Below are positions 11,190 to 24,900 of a stretch of DNA of 64,000 nt, one piece after another. Source of the DNA: Aspidapion aeneum (lineage: Eukaryota; Arthropoda; Insecta; Coleoptera; Brentidae); NCBI GenBank assembly GCA_963576565.1, contig OY755040.1, positions 27,014,703 to 27,078,702 of the forward strand. The letters run 5' to 3'. Position 1 is the stretch's first letter, and each line of letters starts with the position of its first letter. Below the pieces are notes generated by a model, which had not been told where the DNA came from, did not search any database, and was given only the letters and a program-made list of their open reading frames with translations. Position numbers and translations under genes: made by a program.

Positions 11190-13450
11190 TTATAATAACG
11201 CAAAAATAACTGGAAACTGGGAGGAATACACAGACTCTCTAATGAATACAACAAAGAACTGCGGAACGCCAAGAGAGAATCGTGGAGAAGGTATTGTGAA
11301 GCGATTGAGAGTACCGAAGAAAGCGCCTGACTTCGGAAAGTCCTCTCCAAGGATAAACAGTTCTCACTAAACTCTCTTTTAAATAACACAGGGGCATATA
11401 CTGTAACTGGAAGAGAAACACTGAGTGAACTATTTTGGATCAACTTTCCAGGATCAAACATGATGGAAGAGCCACTTGAGATCCGGAGAAGAGAAATTAA
11501 AGTCTTTAAAAGGAGAGTTTCGAAGGTAGACTGGCAGACCTCGAACAAGGTAATGACACGTGCAAAAATTAAATGGGCAACTAACTCATTTAAACCATAC
11601 AAATCACCAAGACCAGACGGAATTTGCCCAGCAGTGCTTCAGAAGGGATCATACCGGAAGATAAGCAGATTATGCACACTACTTAGAGCAAGCCTGGCCC
11701 TAAGCTATGTGCCTAAAGTATGTCAGCTGACCAGGACTGTGTTTATACCAAAACCTGGACGCCAAGACCACACTGTGGAAAAAGCATTTAGACCGATAAG
11801 ATTTGTTTCTTTTGTGCTAAAAACCTATAAGAAACTGAAATTATAGAATCAAGACTTTTTCACGAAGATCAGCATGCCAATACAGCAGAAAGTTCAATGG
11901 AAACTGTACACTCAATTAGTAAAGCTAGCAGAGAAAACGATCGAGGACAAGACTTAATAATGAAATCGCTGAGGAACACGGGTCTGGACGAAACTTGCCG
12001 CAGATGGATAGGCGGCATGCTTGAGTCCAGAATTGCATTTACTGAACTGCTAGGTGAGACTGTAGCAGTCCAAGTTGCAGAAGGCTGTTCGCAAGGAGGG
12101 CTTCAAAGATATAGGTTACGCAGATGATCTAGTCATTCTGGTTCATGCATGGAAAATTCAACACAATTAATGAGGACCGAATGCAACAGGCCCTAAGGAT
12201 TGTGGAACATTGAGGTGATAGACAAAAACTAAACATCAGCTCCCAGAAAACAATTATAATCCCTTTCACCAGAAGAAGGAAGTTAGAGGGACTCGGACCT
12301 CTAACTCTAAGAAACGAGGAAGTTCATCTGTCAAGGGATGTTAAATACTTAGTAGACATATCGAGAATATAGCAAAGAAAGCGAAAACCGCCCTGGTGGA
12401 GATTAGACGTCTTCATGGGAAACAGTGAGGACTTAGGTGTTGAGGCCATCTATTACGTATGCATTTTTGGTTTGGTGGACAAAAGTAGCTCCACAGACTG
12501 TAATGTTTAGACTAAGCAAGGTGCAAAGGGTTGTATGCTTCAGTATTACAGGCGTGATGAGATCTCCTTTGAGAACTGCGATGAGGGTACTCCCACACTT
12601 CGCTTGGTGATGCAAGGAGAGGCAAAGGTGGGACTCGATCGACTTCAGAACTTTATGCGATTACCATCAAGAATGCATAATAGGGAGGAAGGGTTTCTGG
12701 ATATACCATTCCTACACATGAGGTCAGACCAGATGTCCCCAGAAGTACCTTTGATGGATAATTCTTGAAGTAGTCCTATAGGAGAGAGCAGCATGGTCAG
12801 AACAAAACAGCCAACTACCACAGGAAGGATTGATCTGGTACACAGATGGATCAAAGACTGACGAAGGTAGTGGCGCAGGAATATTCGGAAAAAGGCCTAG
12901 GAGAAGTTTGCATTTTCCACATTTTCCAGTTTACCATAAGGTCCCAATTCATCTTTGGTCCCAGGCACAGTATACTAGTCGCAGGTCAAACTCTAAGTAA
13001 AGGGAAAACATAAAAGCCACTGGTTTGAAATACATATGCTAAGACACAGCAGAGCCTATATCAAAGGCCTGAATGCCAAACTCACGAAAGATCTGCTCAG
13101 TTATAGTAGGATGCAAGTGAGAACCATCACAGATAATAGTAATCATGACCGGCCATATAGCGGTCAAAGTTCACCGAAACAGGATGGACCTATAACAAGA
13201 AGACCTAAGCAGCAAACTATGAAATTAGGAACCGGAAACAGTAGAACATGTAATATGCCATTGCGAAGCACTTTTTCGCAAATGTCACCTACTAGACCCA
13301 ATAGCGATTGGGGTCTACTCCATCAAAGACCTGTACAAACTTGTACAGGGAATAAAATTAATGGTGTAGTTAGCCTAGGAATCAAGAGGGTGCACAATAA
13401 ACCAGTAGTGTCTGCGGTGCAGTGACTGTGTAAGTAAGATCTGACACTAC
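11190..13450 (+). mobile_element. Decayed LINE with RNase H domain
   Basis: This is a second dead non-LTR element. A linker with NTGAYTVTGRETLSELF lies near 11380, then FKPYKSPRPDGICPAVLQ (about 11590), VFIPKPGRQ near 11740 and FRPIRF near 11790. The catalytic YADD is at 12117-12128. An RNase H start, WYTDGSKTDEGSGAG, is at about 12836. The tail IGVYSIKDLYKLVQGIK is near 13310, after a run that keeps the spaced Cys/His of the usual C-terminal segment. RNase H downstream of the RT is known from the I, R1 and LOA clades, so it belongs to that side of the tree. Many frameshifts and stops make it inactive. Confidence 0.88.
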
Positions 13451-13499
13451 CCAGCCTCTCCTAGCAGAGAAGAAATTACTTTGGTAGGAAAGTAGGCCT

Positions 13500-14900
13500 A
13501 GCAAAAATTTCCCTTTAAGACCCTTGAAAAAAATATATTCCATTGACGCGAAAAAAATTTTTATGCCGAAACTTTACTGTATTTGGCCAAATATTTGGTA
13601 TATTCGCAAATATTTCAAACATGCCATCCACACACAAAAACGGCTTTAGTAAAACACTCAAACTAGCAAATATGTTTGCAAATTCGCAAACAAGTTAACA
13701 AGATGACCATATATATATGTTGGCGTTTGTGCAGTTCATTTTGTCAACAAAAATTACTTTTTACTTTCACTATCAAAGTAATATCTTAAACACTGTTGAT
13801 GCACAATATACCTACTTGCTAAATGAGGAAACCAAGTGTGGACAGTAAATGCAAATATTTGGTTTATTTTACTCTTTTGATGTTGATTGAAACCCGACAA
13901 GTCGACGGAAATGCGTGTTTGATGTTAGCGCTATTTGCTAAATAAAGCAAATATTGCGAATAGCTTCTCTACATATCGCCGTTTTTGAACAAATCAAGCA
14001 AATATACGAATACGGTACAGCCAAGTAAAATGACGCCAGTAGAGCACAACAGCAACAATTTAAAATTTTCTTAATATAAAAATGTATAATCTGTCAAATT
14101 TATAATTTGACTAACAAAAAAACTTGGAATTGAATTTAAATTTGTAACAAAACCTACTAAAATAATAGAATACAAAAATATACGTAGGTATATGTATTCT
14201 ATAAAAATATTTGGATGGATCTTGTTTTGCGATTCTAAGTAGATTTCAGATATACAATCAAATTTAAAAAAGTGTTTACGTCACACCTTGTATAACAATT
14301 ATATGCAGCTTAGGACAGGAAATGTTTAAATGACACTAAGAAAACATTATTTAATAATCCGCCTTGAAGAAACTAGGTTTAATCCAAGGTTTTCTATTCT
14401 TGCATTGAAAAAAAATCGCAAGTAATAATTAAAATCTTTCAGAAAACAATACGGCGTAATTAGTTGTCACTAATACTTTTTAACAGGCTTCAAATTATTT
14501 ACTTAGTCTCCCTGTTAATATAAAAGAAGTCTTAACAAGTTTAACAAAATTTGCTGTTGAAATTTAATAGTATTACAGTAATCAGTAATTGATCCTCCAA
14601 ACGAAAAAAAATCGGAAATTGATATTATGATTTTAAGAAACACCTATGATAAAATGACGATCAAATTCTAATATTGAACAATTGTGACATAAAGGTCATT
14701 TCATGCAAATAAAAATAACATGTTTTAATTTAGTTTATTTTCCAACAAACTTAATATCTATTACAGGGAAAATACAAAACAAATTTGTAATAAAAATAAC
14801 AATAATAAAAATAATTTCATAATAAAAATAATATACACAACTGAATCCAAATAAAACCCCGTGGTCAAACTATCATGTTATAGTTGCTTGGATTTTCTCA
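13500..14900. other. AT-rich non-coding stretch
   Basis: There is no coding signal. A patch at about 13575-13720 and 13830-13990 is rich in the words AAATATTTG, TTCGCAAAT and TTTGC, a short degenerate repeat motif. Confidence 0.4.
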
Positions 14901-14929
14901 ATTTTGTTCGTTTGATTTTGTTTCCTTCT

Positions 14930-16330
14930 TTGTTAAAATAGTGTTAAAATTATCCCAAATTCCTTTTGGATCTGAATTATTAAATTTTTCTTGAAAGTAT
15001 TTTCTTTTCGTTTCTTTAATTTTTTTTTTGACGTATTCATAATTTTATAGTTTTGAATATTGTTTTCATTAAGTGGATTTCGTTTTTGTTTCTAGAAAAG
15101 TTTATAACTTTTCCCTATTAGATGATATATTTCTTGGTTAAACCAAATGTTTTTGTTTCTACTGATTTTGATTTTTTTTGTATAAGAACATTTTTCAAAA
15201 ATATTTATTAACGTTTCGTATAAGTAGTCTATTTTATTAAATACTTCTTTCCTTTGATTTAGGCTGTTCAAGTACGACATTAACTTTTCTGTATTATAAT
15301 CTTTTCATTCTATTTCTTCATATTTTGTGTAATATTGTTTTTTATTAAATATTTCTAAAATTGTAATCATATGATTACTATTAGATGATTCATTCACTTG
15401 TTATTTATATTGTTCACTTGATAAGTGTGCTTACATTATGTTCTTTTCTTGTTGGAATTTTTGAATTAATTAATTGAAAATTGTTTGATTTGTTTAAAAG
15501 TTTGTTTGATATTGCTTTTTTTTAATATTTAGGATTGTGCCACCAATAAAAATAGTCTAATATATTTTTGGTAATGTTTTCAAGTTTTTCATTCATAAAT
15601 TGTAAAAATTATTTTTATTATAATTTGGTTGTTTAAAAGTCTTACAGAAAATTTGTCTCGTTTCTGTTATTTCCAAGCATATGTGTAAGAAGGAGTTTTC
15701 AAATATTTTAAAAGCTCAACTGTTTTTGATAAATTCATAAACCCCTTCCCTTTTTTTTCTAGATTTGCATAAATACTCTCAAAATTTTTGAAATAATTGT
15801 ACTGAATTTCTTCTTCTCTCACCCATGTTTCTGCTATAATTCATATGTCAATTTTTTTTTGGTTATCATAATTTCTGTCTAATGTTGTGTATTATAATTA
15901 GTTCTTAATTAATTTTTTGATTTTGTACAATAAATGCATGTTTTGTTAATTTCTTGACGTTCCCAAAAATTATATTCCTTTCCGCATTTATTACATGTCT
16001 TTGTTTTTGTTTTTATTTTGTTTTATTTGTCTCCATATTGGCAGCATCCAAAACATAAGATTATATTAAAATCTTATTGAAAAAATTATGTATCCCATCC
16101 CATATCAATTTTTTTATTCATTAATTTTGTAAATGTACTGCTAATTGTCCTTATGTAAATATATTTTATTGTGAATGTGTTTCTTATATATTTGATTTGA
16201 AACCATCTTTTTCTAAAAATTTAGGATCTATTTTTTGAATGATACATTTTCTAATTTCCTCACAGTTTTGAATATTTTTTGGTGTAATTATTATTCCTGG
16301 GAATGGTTGAGTTAGATTTTCATTTTTATT
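14930..16330 (-). mobile_element. Decayed LINE on the minus strand
   Basis: Reading from high to low coordinates, FPGIIITPKNI (about 16300) is followed by a cysteine-rich stretch with C-x2-C and C-x2-C spacing (about 15990-15930). The endonuclease start IIAETW-EEE is near 15840, and a remnant of the SDH endonuclease motif (S-N-H) is near 15375. The linker NIWFNQEIYHLIGKS is at about 15110-15170 and SDPKGIWDNFNTIL at about 14950. This order (gag-like, endonuclease, linker) fits the 5' half of a jockey-type element. The RT domain is absent, so the copy is truncated as well as interrupted by stops. Confidence 0.65.
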
Positions 16331-16429
16331 GTTATTAAAATCTTTATTTTATAGATTGATTGGGGTATTCATCAATTTTTCAGCGTACCTCTCATTAGTA
16401 TTATTTTTGTTCTTTTTAAGTAAATTATA

Positions 16430-16892
16430 AGGGGTTTTCGAAAGGGTTATGTGACACTTTCTTGAGGCTGTGGTAAGCACTGCGTCCGAGCACTAGCTAA
16501 AGGTCATTCTATAGTATTGATTAACCACTAACACTGCTGTAAGCGAAAACGGAGCCTTGGAAACCCTTAAAATTTTAACAGCTTTTGCAGACGTTTGTGG
16601 TAGTCTTTAACAACCACTACTAAAAGTCGCTATTCTTGGAGCTTTTGGAACAAATTTAGATTTGTCAGTTAAAAAGTCAAAATATTTTAACCTAATTTTG
16701 TTTTGCTTTATTTTACAAAAAAAATGTTTTGTTGGTTGAAACTGGCTTTTATAGAGAATGATAACATTCTCTATAAAAGCTGCAATAAAATCTTTATGCA
16801 GTAAAATGTATTCATACCTGCAATAACGTTTAGCTAGTGCTCAGGCAAAGTGATTAAAGAAAATGTTAAATAGGCTTTCGAAAAACTCCCTT
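16430..16892. mobile_element. MITE with ~70-bp inverted termini
   Basis: The left end AAGGGGTTTTCGAAAGGGTT and the complement of the right end AAGGGAGTTTTTCGAAAGCC match. The similarity continues to a shared GAGCACTAGCTAAA block. It has no coding capacity. A perfect small hairpin lies inside. Confidence 0.7.
16745..16780. repeat. Perfect 16-bp hairpin
   Basis: GCTTTTATAGAGAATG and its exact complement are separated by the four bases ATAA. It lies in the middle of the surrounding MITE. Confidence 0.85.
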
Positions 16893-17698
16893 AGAATCTC
16901 TTATTTCGTTGTAATTATGGTTATTTTGATGGTTTATTTGACATTTTAGATTTTAGTAATATACTAATAATATGCAAAAATGTGAAAGTTTAATGAAAAT
17001 GTATATATTTTAAGACTAGTTTTTTTAACGGAACTTCTAATAATTTGCAGATTTTCGAATTATGTATTAATACTAATGACTATTTTTTTTTTTAAATAAT
17101 TTGCGTATTGATCAAAAACTTGGTGAGAGTATCTGGCCAGTATATAAAGAAAAGGCACGAATTTCTATTAAAGCTCTTGGCAGTGTATGTAACATTCCTG
17201 TGTAATTTAATTTGCTTTTGCTGCACATCAAGAACCCAGTACCAGTACCAAAGCAAGAATTCTTTTCAAACCACCATAACAATGAAGAGATCCTTCACCT
17301 TATAGAAGAAGCCTATTTATTTTCTTGTAGATAAGTTTAAGGTGACCAACAAATTGAAATAAATTACTTAAAAAAATTAAATAGAAATAAAATACATTTG
17401 CTAATATTTTTAGATATGACTGCCTAGAATAAAATAATAAAAATTATGAATTGTATTTCAACTGATAATAATATTATTATTTTAAATAGTTAAAAGCTGG
17501 TCACCTTAAAATAAATATTTAAACGGTACTTACGATAAAAAAATTAAATTCTCTTGTTTAGGCGAAGTAGTTTTGATACATGGCGGGCTATGGTCTACTG
17601 ATAAACAAAATAAACATAGGTATAAAAATTATAAAAAATAATATTTCAAAGGCAAATAAGTAGGTACATTTTTTAGTTGTAGAATAAAGCGAACAAGA

Positions 17699-17977
17699 GG
17701 GGCCTACAGACACGCGAACATTTCTAGAGATTAGTACGCGCGTACAAGTTTGCGCATACTAATCTCTTCGTGTGTAGACAATATCCGCCTAAAATGTCTC
17801 TCGAAGATTTGTTCGCGCGCACGGTGTCTAGGCAAAACGCATTGATAATAATGTGTTTATGTTTAGAACGTTTAATTTTGTCTTCGTGTGTGTAGGCAAT
17901 TCCACCAAACGTACATGTATGCAGAGATTAGTTCGCGCGTACTAATCTCAAGAAATGCTCGCGTGTCTGTAGGCCCC
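17699..17977. mobile_element. MITE, GGGGCCTACAGACACGCG ends
   Basis: It is about 279 bp long. The left end GGGGCCTACAGACACGCGAA is repeated inverted at the right. The arms also share ATTTCT-GAGATTAGTACGCGCG. The middle contains further CGCGCG and TAATCTC blocks, so the whole can fold. It is markedly more GC-rich than its surroundings. I could not find a clean target duplication. Confidence 0.75.
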
Positions 17978-17999
17978 TAAGCACTTCTTAAATATACCT

Positions 18000-19330
18000 A
18001 CTTTTTATGTATAATTTATATGTATTTTACAAGTTTTTTAACTCAATATTTATCAGTTAAATTAAAAATATCATTTTGTTTTTCCAATCATTTAATAAAT
18101 AAATAAATTTGTGATATTGTTTTTATGGACTTATTGTTAGGTTTAATGTTGTATTAAACGCCAAAAATTATGGATTATTATCAAAAAAAAAGTACAAAGG
18201 AGCAAAATTTTTTTCTATTAAATTTGCCCATAAAAAATAACTTGGTATATCGATAAAAAGTAAGTAGAAACAAAGTTTATTGTTTCTTTAAAAAAATGAG
18301 ATGAATGGAGAAAATATTTCACTTATTATTTAAACCAACTAGGTATTTTTTTCTAAAACAAAAATTAAAAAAAAAAATAAATTCTAAAAAAAAATATTAA
18401 AAAATAACAGTGTACAAAAAAAAATCCACAAAATTTTGGTATTTTTAAGACAAAGGGTGAGGAGCGATTGCCTTCATTTATCAAGGACTGGAGGAAAATA
18501 TATTTGTAGCTAAGCCCCTGAAAACCCAAAGAAAAATGTATAAAGGAATGTAAATTTTTCTTACTACCGGGTTTATTATTAGCCTTATATTTTTTGAAAA
18601 TTTTTATTTGCGGCGCCTTTTTGTAAAATAAAAATATTTTATTTTATTTTATTAGGTAAATTTAGTTTTGAAAGTGCATTGTGAGTCCGCATTTAAAAAT
18701 TATTTAGTTTATTACATAATATCTTTAAAAAATATGTTACCAAAAGTGGTTTTTTTTTTCATTTGCGCCAAAGCATTTTTTTTAATCAATTTATTTTATC
18801 TTAATGTCTTTATTTGACCAATACAATGCTTAAACCTAAAAAATACATATTAAATTTTACTGAATGAAATTGTTTAAATAATTTATGGAAATAATTTATA
18901 AAAAACAATGTTATGATAACAATAATTTTAAAGCATACATACCTACTTTCTAAACTTTTAATTCTAAATATAAAATACTTATATACATAGGTACTTACCT
19001 CTAAATGCTAAAATCCCAATTTTTAAAAATGACATATTCACAAAAAATAGTTCAGAAGGCGCAGGAGTGTTCACAACATAACTTTAACACATACACACTA
19101 CCACCTGATTCGAAATCACAATAAACAAGTTGAGCACGATTGTGTGAACGGCATTCCTGCTAAGCACGATTGGTATTTAAAAATTGTACGCCACCAGTCA
19201 CTATAGCAGGATACTGTACGTATAGCAAGTGTACATGCTAAAATACATTTAGCTACCAGTTGTGTATAAGCCCATAAACGTACCTTTATAATTTCTGGCA
19301 TACTGAATCTTGAGAACGTTAAGTTAATAA
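18000..19330. other. AT-rich non-coding stretch
   Basis: I see long A/T runs and no coding signal. Confidence 0.4.
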
Positions 19331-19343
19331 GGGTCTGGAGCGA

Positions 19344-19590
19344 GGGGTGGCTCGATATTTCCTTTTGGTGTACAGGTTAGGGGAAATACCAGGAAATACT
19401 TGGGAAGTACTGGGAAATATACTAGGAAATACCATTGAAAATACAAGGGGGGCGAAATACTAGGAAATACTATTGCTTAGGAAATACTAGGAAATACCAT
19501 TGAAATTTGAGGAAATACCGGGAAATACCGTAGGTATTATACTGTAGGTATTTCCTTTTGGTGTACAAAAATCGGCGATCGAGCCACCCC
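19344..19590. repeat. Inverted-end element with GGAAATAC tandem repeats
   Basis: The ends GGGGTGGCTCGAT (19344) and ATCGAGCCACCCC (19578-19590) are inverted copies. Just inside both ends is TATTTCCTTTTGGTGTACA, here as a direct repeat. Between them, about 19380-19545 is a degenerate tandem array of units like AGGAAATACCA. The layout resembles the foldback elements at 36 and 53 kb, but no 9-bp duplication is convincing here. Confidence 0.6.
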
Positions 19591-20379
19591 TTGGTTCGGT
19601 TCGGTTCATTCTTTCTAACTTTTGAACAAAAAGAGATATCAATTTCTGGTAAAAAGTCGTGTTATGGGATCATTTTTTAGGATATCTAAGCTAGGTAACT
19701 AAGTAAATTTGACATAACGTCAACATTTTTAAATGGGAAATGGGGACATGCAATACCCTTTTCAAATGGTATTTTAATTCTCTATATAGCTTCTTTTGTA
19801 TTTTTTTCAATTCTGACCAGTTTAAGCTAGAGTAATAAAATTTGGCACACACACCGACCTTTAAGTACTTATTCTTTGATTGCTAAAAAATATATATTTT
19901 GCCCCTAGGGGGCGCAAAGGAACAAAATGTATTTTAAGATTATGCCTTATATCTTTTGAACTATTGCACCTGCACAACTATGTTTTGTAAATTGGTAGCT
20001 CAAACCATTACCCACAAGTTTGCAAAAAAAAAATTCGAAGCTTTTAACGAGGCTTCTTATGTAGGGGCAGAATTTCTTGTAATTTACAACAAAAAAATCT
20101 GAATTGACGTAGAGTCTGCCATTTTTAATTTGCACTAAACGGTTGCGGCTGACCACTTCTTAATTTTATATGCTTTATACTTTGCCCCCCGGCTCCTAGG
20201 GGCTGTAGGGGCCAACATCTTATTTTGATCTCACCGCAAAATCAGAAAATGACTCATTTAAGATATTTTATTGGATCAGTAACATATAAAATACAAAAAT
20301 GAGAAAGAAATGAGCAACTTATCAGGGGCGAATTGAATAATTGCGGCATTAAACTTTTGAAATTTATTTTGCATTTTGT

Positions 20380-20860
20380 ATCATTTTTGCAGAAAGGCAG
20401 CTGCTCCTTTTTTATGATTTTATTCTATAACATTTTATTTTTCTTTTATACCAAAAATGCCCTCCTCGCGCCACTTAAAATAAAAAATTTCATTTTTCTA
20501 AAAATTTGAACAAATATTGTGGCACATTTTTTTTAAATCTTACAGAAGCAAAAATTTCCTTTTAATGCGCCATTTTTTTGCGAAAAGTACTTTATTTTTA
20601 TAAAACTTTTGTCACACTGTACAAAAAATTTTCTGCGGCTAGTTTTTTCCCGAAAAAAACTTAATTTGTATAAAATCTTTGTCTGCAGCGTCACCTCTTT
20701 CAAATTTTTCCGAAACGTACTAAAATTCTCTAAAATTTTCACCTCAGGAGCAATTTTCTTATTCTACAAATTTTAGTCTGTGGCGCGATTTTAAGAAGAA
20801 AACTTAATTTTTTCAAAGCTTTCGCCTCTAGTGCAATTTTTAAATTTTCCAACCGTTTAC
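20380..20860. repeat. Degenerate tandem repeat, ~60-85 bp unit
   Basis: Successive units contain TTTTTCCGAAAA-TACTT, TATAAAATTTTTGTC and a C/G-rich tip such as CTGCGGC or CTGTGGCGC. The open frame on the minus strand here is low-complexity F/K/S sequence and is not a gene. Confidence 0.5.
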
Positions 20861-21704
20861 AATTGAAGAGCACAGGAAAAAACGTGCAAAGTCACTCTTA
20901 GTTAGTTTGGAGATAAACATTTTGAAAGTTTAAAACTGGCACGTTCTTTCCCTGTTGGCCAAATGAATTATTAGTAATATCTTGTGACACGGCCTGTTTT
21001 TTCCCAGTTTGAATATTTCAAATAATAATACACATCTTAAGATATCATTTGGGATATATAACCCACTTTCTTAGAAAAAATAACTTTGCATGTTTTCTCT
21101 GTGCTCTTCAATTTTTTTCTTCGTCTTGAAGTGTGTTAGCCAGCAGACAACCCACCTTTCTCCTTAGTAGTTTTCTTTTGCAATATATTTATAGGTATGA
21201 AGCGGGGGCCTGCCAAAATGGTCCGGCTAATTCCTGCTCCCTTGATCTTTATACATGCTTTGCAAATCTTTTTTTCCTACTGCCTGTATGTTGCCATTTA
21301 AAATTGATTTCTTCGGGATATATTTAGACACGAACCAACTCGAAGCCTCCCTCCCCCTTTCCGGACAGAGCATATAGGATTTATGAGTTCCACAAAAAAT
21401 TTTGAGAATATATATAAATTTTTTAGACTTTCACAAAAATTACTTTATTTTTCAATAATTTTTACCTGCGGCAATTTTTATTGGCCAATATTATTTCTTT
21501 TATTTTTGCTGCCTTCTTGGTACTTTCCTTCGTGGGCAATGGGGGTGTTATGGGCCGCGAAATTTCTTGTTTTGGCTTTACTAAGCATGGCCTAGCTAAT
21601 AAGATCTGCACATCATGTACACAAAAGCAAATAACTAGCAACTAGAAATATTTGAAAGGAAAATAATTTGTAATAGGTTTGGAACAGTGCAAACATAAGA
21701 TGGT

Positions 21705-21925
21705 TACTAGCGGATACGGATGAATTATGAGTTAGAACAGCTAATACCTAGCGCAAAGATCGTAAGATTCATTAAAAGTAGAAGATTGGTTTGGTTGGGG
21801 CATGTAGAGAATGGATGAGACAAGAACACCAAGAAAAGTTATATATTAAAGACCTGCAGGAACGAGAGTAAGAGGGAGGCTACGACGAAGGTGAATAGAC
21901 AGATTGTCGGAGATAGTAATAGTAA
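21705..21925 (+). mobile_element. LINE RT 3' scrap
   Basis: Broken frames give IVRFIKSRRLVWLGHVE, MDETRTPRKVIY and TRVRGRLRR in order. This is the characteristic C-terminal stretch of insect endonuclease-reverse transcriptase ORFs (family pattern LxWxGHVxRM...GxRxRGRPRxRW). It has several stops and only the 3' end is left. Confidence 0.7.
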
Positions 21926-21929
21926 AAGT

Positions 21930-24900
21930 AATGTTTATTTGCAACAATAATGGTTTATACAGGTATAAATAACAGAATTTGCATTAATATGTGCAAAAAG
22001 GAGCTGTCAACAACAGTAGGGTGTTTAAAAATTCTAAAACCCTATTTCAGTACCGATCACATCAAGAATATAAAAATAAAAGATGGCGGCTCTCGTTAAT
22101 TCTGCTAAAACCCATCACAGGTTTTTTTGTAAAATTTAAGAAGCCCGTGTTTATTTTTTTGAGTTATATTTAAAAATTACATAAAACCCTATTAAGTTTT
22201 AGGTTTTGTCGAGTTCACAAAATAAGAAAAAACTGTTACTTACTTTTTCATGGAAAATTGGGATCCACCTATAAAAACAATGATACTAGTTGTCTTTTGA
22301 AACAAAAAAGAAAAAATGATATGGCCATATTGCATTCGCTAGAAATAACAATTTTAAATCAAAAAGCAAGAATTCGAAACAAAAAATACAGCAACATTGG
22401 TAGCGATGAGTAAATGATTCCTAAGAGGAAATATAGTCTTTTGACTATCCGTAGGTATATGCAAGTACTGAACTGTGTGCTAGATATATTATCTATTTCT
22501 ACTGAATGCATGGCAGGAAATACTGAAAAGGCGATACTTCAGTGAATGGCTTTATCTCGATCACATGACACTTCGAAAGATAGCAGTAGTGGATTTGACC
22601 TAGGATTACTTGAATCGCTTAAGCGAATGTTTCTTGCAGGAACAGGGGAGCGTAGTATATCAAACTGTTACACTGGGAAAAATACTGGTCCTTATTAATA
22701 TTGTATAATGATGTTTTTAAATTTTTAAATAAGATTTTTATTTTTTACCAATTCTTTTTTATTTTGGTCTTAAAGGTAAATATTTTGTGAGAGATCAATA
22801 GATCAAACCAACCTAGAAAATAATTTCACAAAGTAGCAGTAAGCAGCAGGAATTAAAATACTGGTAGAGTGTTTACAGCACGCCGGCTGATACCAGGTTT
22901 GCTTCGCTGTAAGTTAGACTGATTTATTTTTCACATCTTTAAATGTATATGCTTGAGGCTGCGTCCTTTAACGTTTAGGTTGTGTTGATTATCATTTACT
23001 TTCTTCCATCAACATGGCTTCCGTAATAATCAGTACTTATATCCATCACGTAAACGTTGGAGGAACCGTTCCTTAAACAGCCACCTTTTGAATTGGTCTG
23101 TTTTTTCCCTAAAATATAATTTGTTAACATTGATCACGTAGTACAGAACGGACGCGTATAATGAATGCTTCCAGGCTAAAAGGTATGTGGATAATTTCTT
23201 TAAATTGGTTTAAGTTCAGCTTGCTTAAGATACCTACAGTTAGTAGCCACTAGGCTCTCTATTAGATAAAGGACACTTATCTTCAAGCAAGCTTTAACTA
23301 CGATGAGTTTTTTACATTAAAACACAGTTTACACATATGTGTGTCAACCCTGATTCAAAAAACCCATAACGGGATGGGACATGGCACTTGTTTTAAATGC
23401 ACCTGTGTTTGTTAAATCAGGGTGGGCACGCATAGCGACCAAACGGGTTTTATCCTCTGCTTAACCCTCTTTCTTTAGTTTAAGATCCTGACAATTTGCG
23501 ACGCTTACCAAAATAAAACCAATTACCTAAGGAGAGACAATTACGAATATACGAGTACAGTTCATTTGGAAAATTTCAAGACAATTTTTTCTTGCTGGCT
23601 CATGCTGATTGTTATGATAACCGTCGAAAAGTTGTCTGAAAAATTATGAACTGAACTGTACATGGCCTGAGGAACTTAAAAAGTAGCAGGTAATTAGCGA
23701 CCTAGGGCTTTCTAGGGTTCGTTTCATAAAGGATGAATATCTTGGATGGATAATCCGCAGAGGTGTCGTTTGGATGAGTGGCGTTTCATCTGTAGACGGA
23801 TAAAATTGAGCTGGTCGAGTTCTTCGCGGGTGCGGCTTATTCAATAAAGTGAAGTAATAGAAATAGATTTTTACATAGTGCAGTATTGCAAGAGGCAGGA
23901 TCAAAAACATTTGTGTTTTAGTCTAATTTTTCTAAAGAGATTAAGGGCATATGGAGTGTAAATTTTTTATCGATTTCAAGTTTGTGGTGGAGCTCGGCAA
24001 AAATGAAAAAAAATATTGGTTGGCGGAAGCACGTATTATTGACCTTTCTTCACAAAGAGAGTAAAGTCCAATTCCTTAAATTAACGTTTTATTTTCTGCT
24101 TCTCTATTAGCATTTTAGCTCAATATGTTGAACACTGATGCGCATTGTATGAAACCTGAGCATTGACTGCTGATTCATGCGACGGGTTATCCATGATATG
24201 TTTAAAGCGTGCCTTAAATTCTTCCCTAACCTTTCATAATCGCTATAGCGGCATGCCTCTCTGAGAAGTGAATTAAACTGGCATGGCACTGCGAGGAACT
24301 CTGGAAATACTCATAAAAGGAATAACAGCACACTGAACTGCTTATTCGCGCTCAGAATATGAGGGTGCTTGAGGAGCCGTTTGCACATAAAGTATTGTTG
24401 TTTCAACAAACCATTATCGTTGAAGACTCTGAGAGTCAATTGTTTCGACATTTTTTGCCACCAAAACTTCATTTATTTATTTAGGCATCGCTAACGGCTG
24501 TTGCCTTAATCCATGAAGTGACACCACGAACCTCGAAATGGATTGCTGACAGAACTAAAAAATTTAAAAATCACTGCAGCATGTGTTTGACATTTTGGCC
24601 CCGCTTCTGTTGGCAGCACTGCTTTTTTTGGGTTTGCGCTATTTGTAACACTGAGATAGAGACAGGCGCGTCGTTTTTTAACAAGTTTGACTTACGTTCG
24701 CTACGGTTAGGGTATAAGGCACCACCTACGACCCTTATTTTTACGTACCCAAACAACTGATGAATTCCACTCTCTTCTGTGTGAATTAGCTGATCGTTCA
24801 CGTATTTTCTGATTAAATTTTTACGGATTTTGCTAAAAGTTTTGTTCATATGTGTGCCAAATTGTAGCAAAAGCCGAAAGCTTAACAAATAGGATTCACA

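Noticed and set aside
11183..11602. 139-codon minus-strand open frame
   Set aside because: It is antisense to the recognisable LINE linker and RT sequence on the plus strand.
19335..19599. 9-bp target duplication around the GGAAATAC element
   Set aside because: CTGGAGCGA and TTGGTTCGG agree at only five of nine positions.
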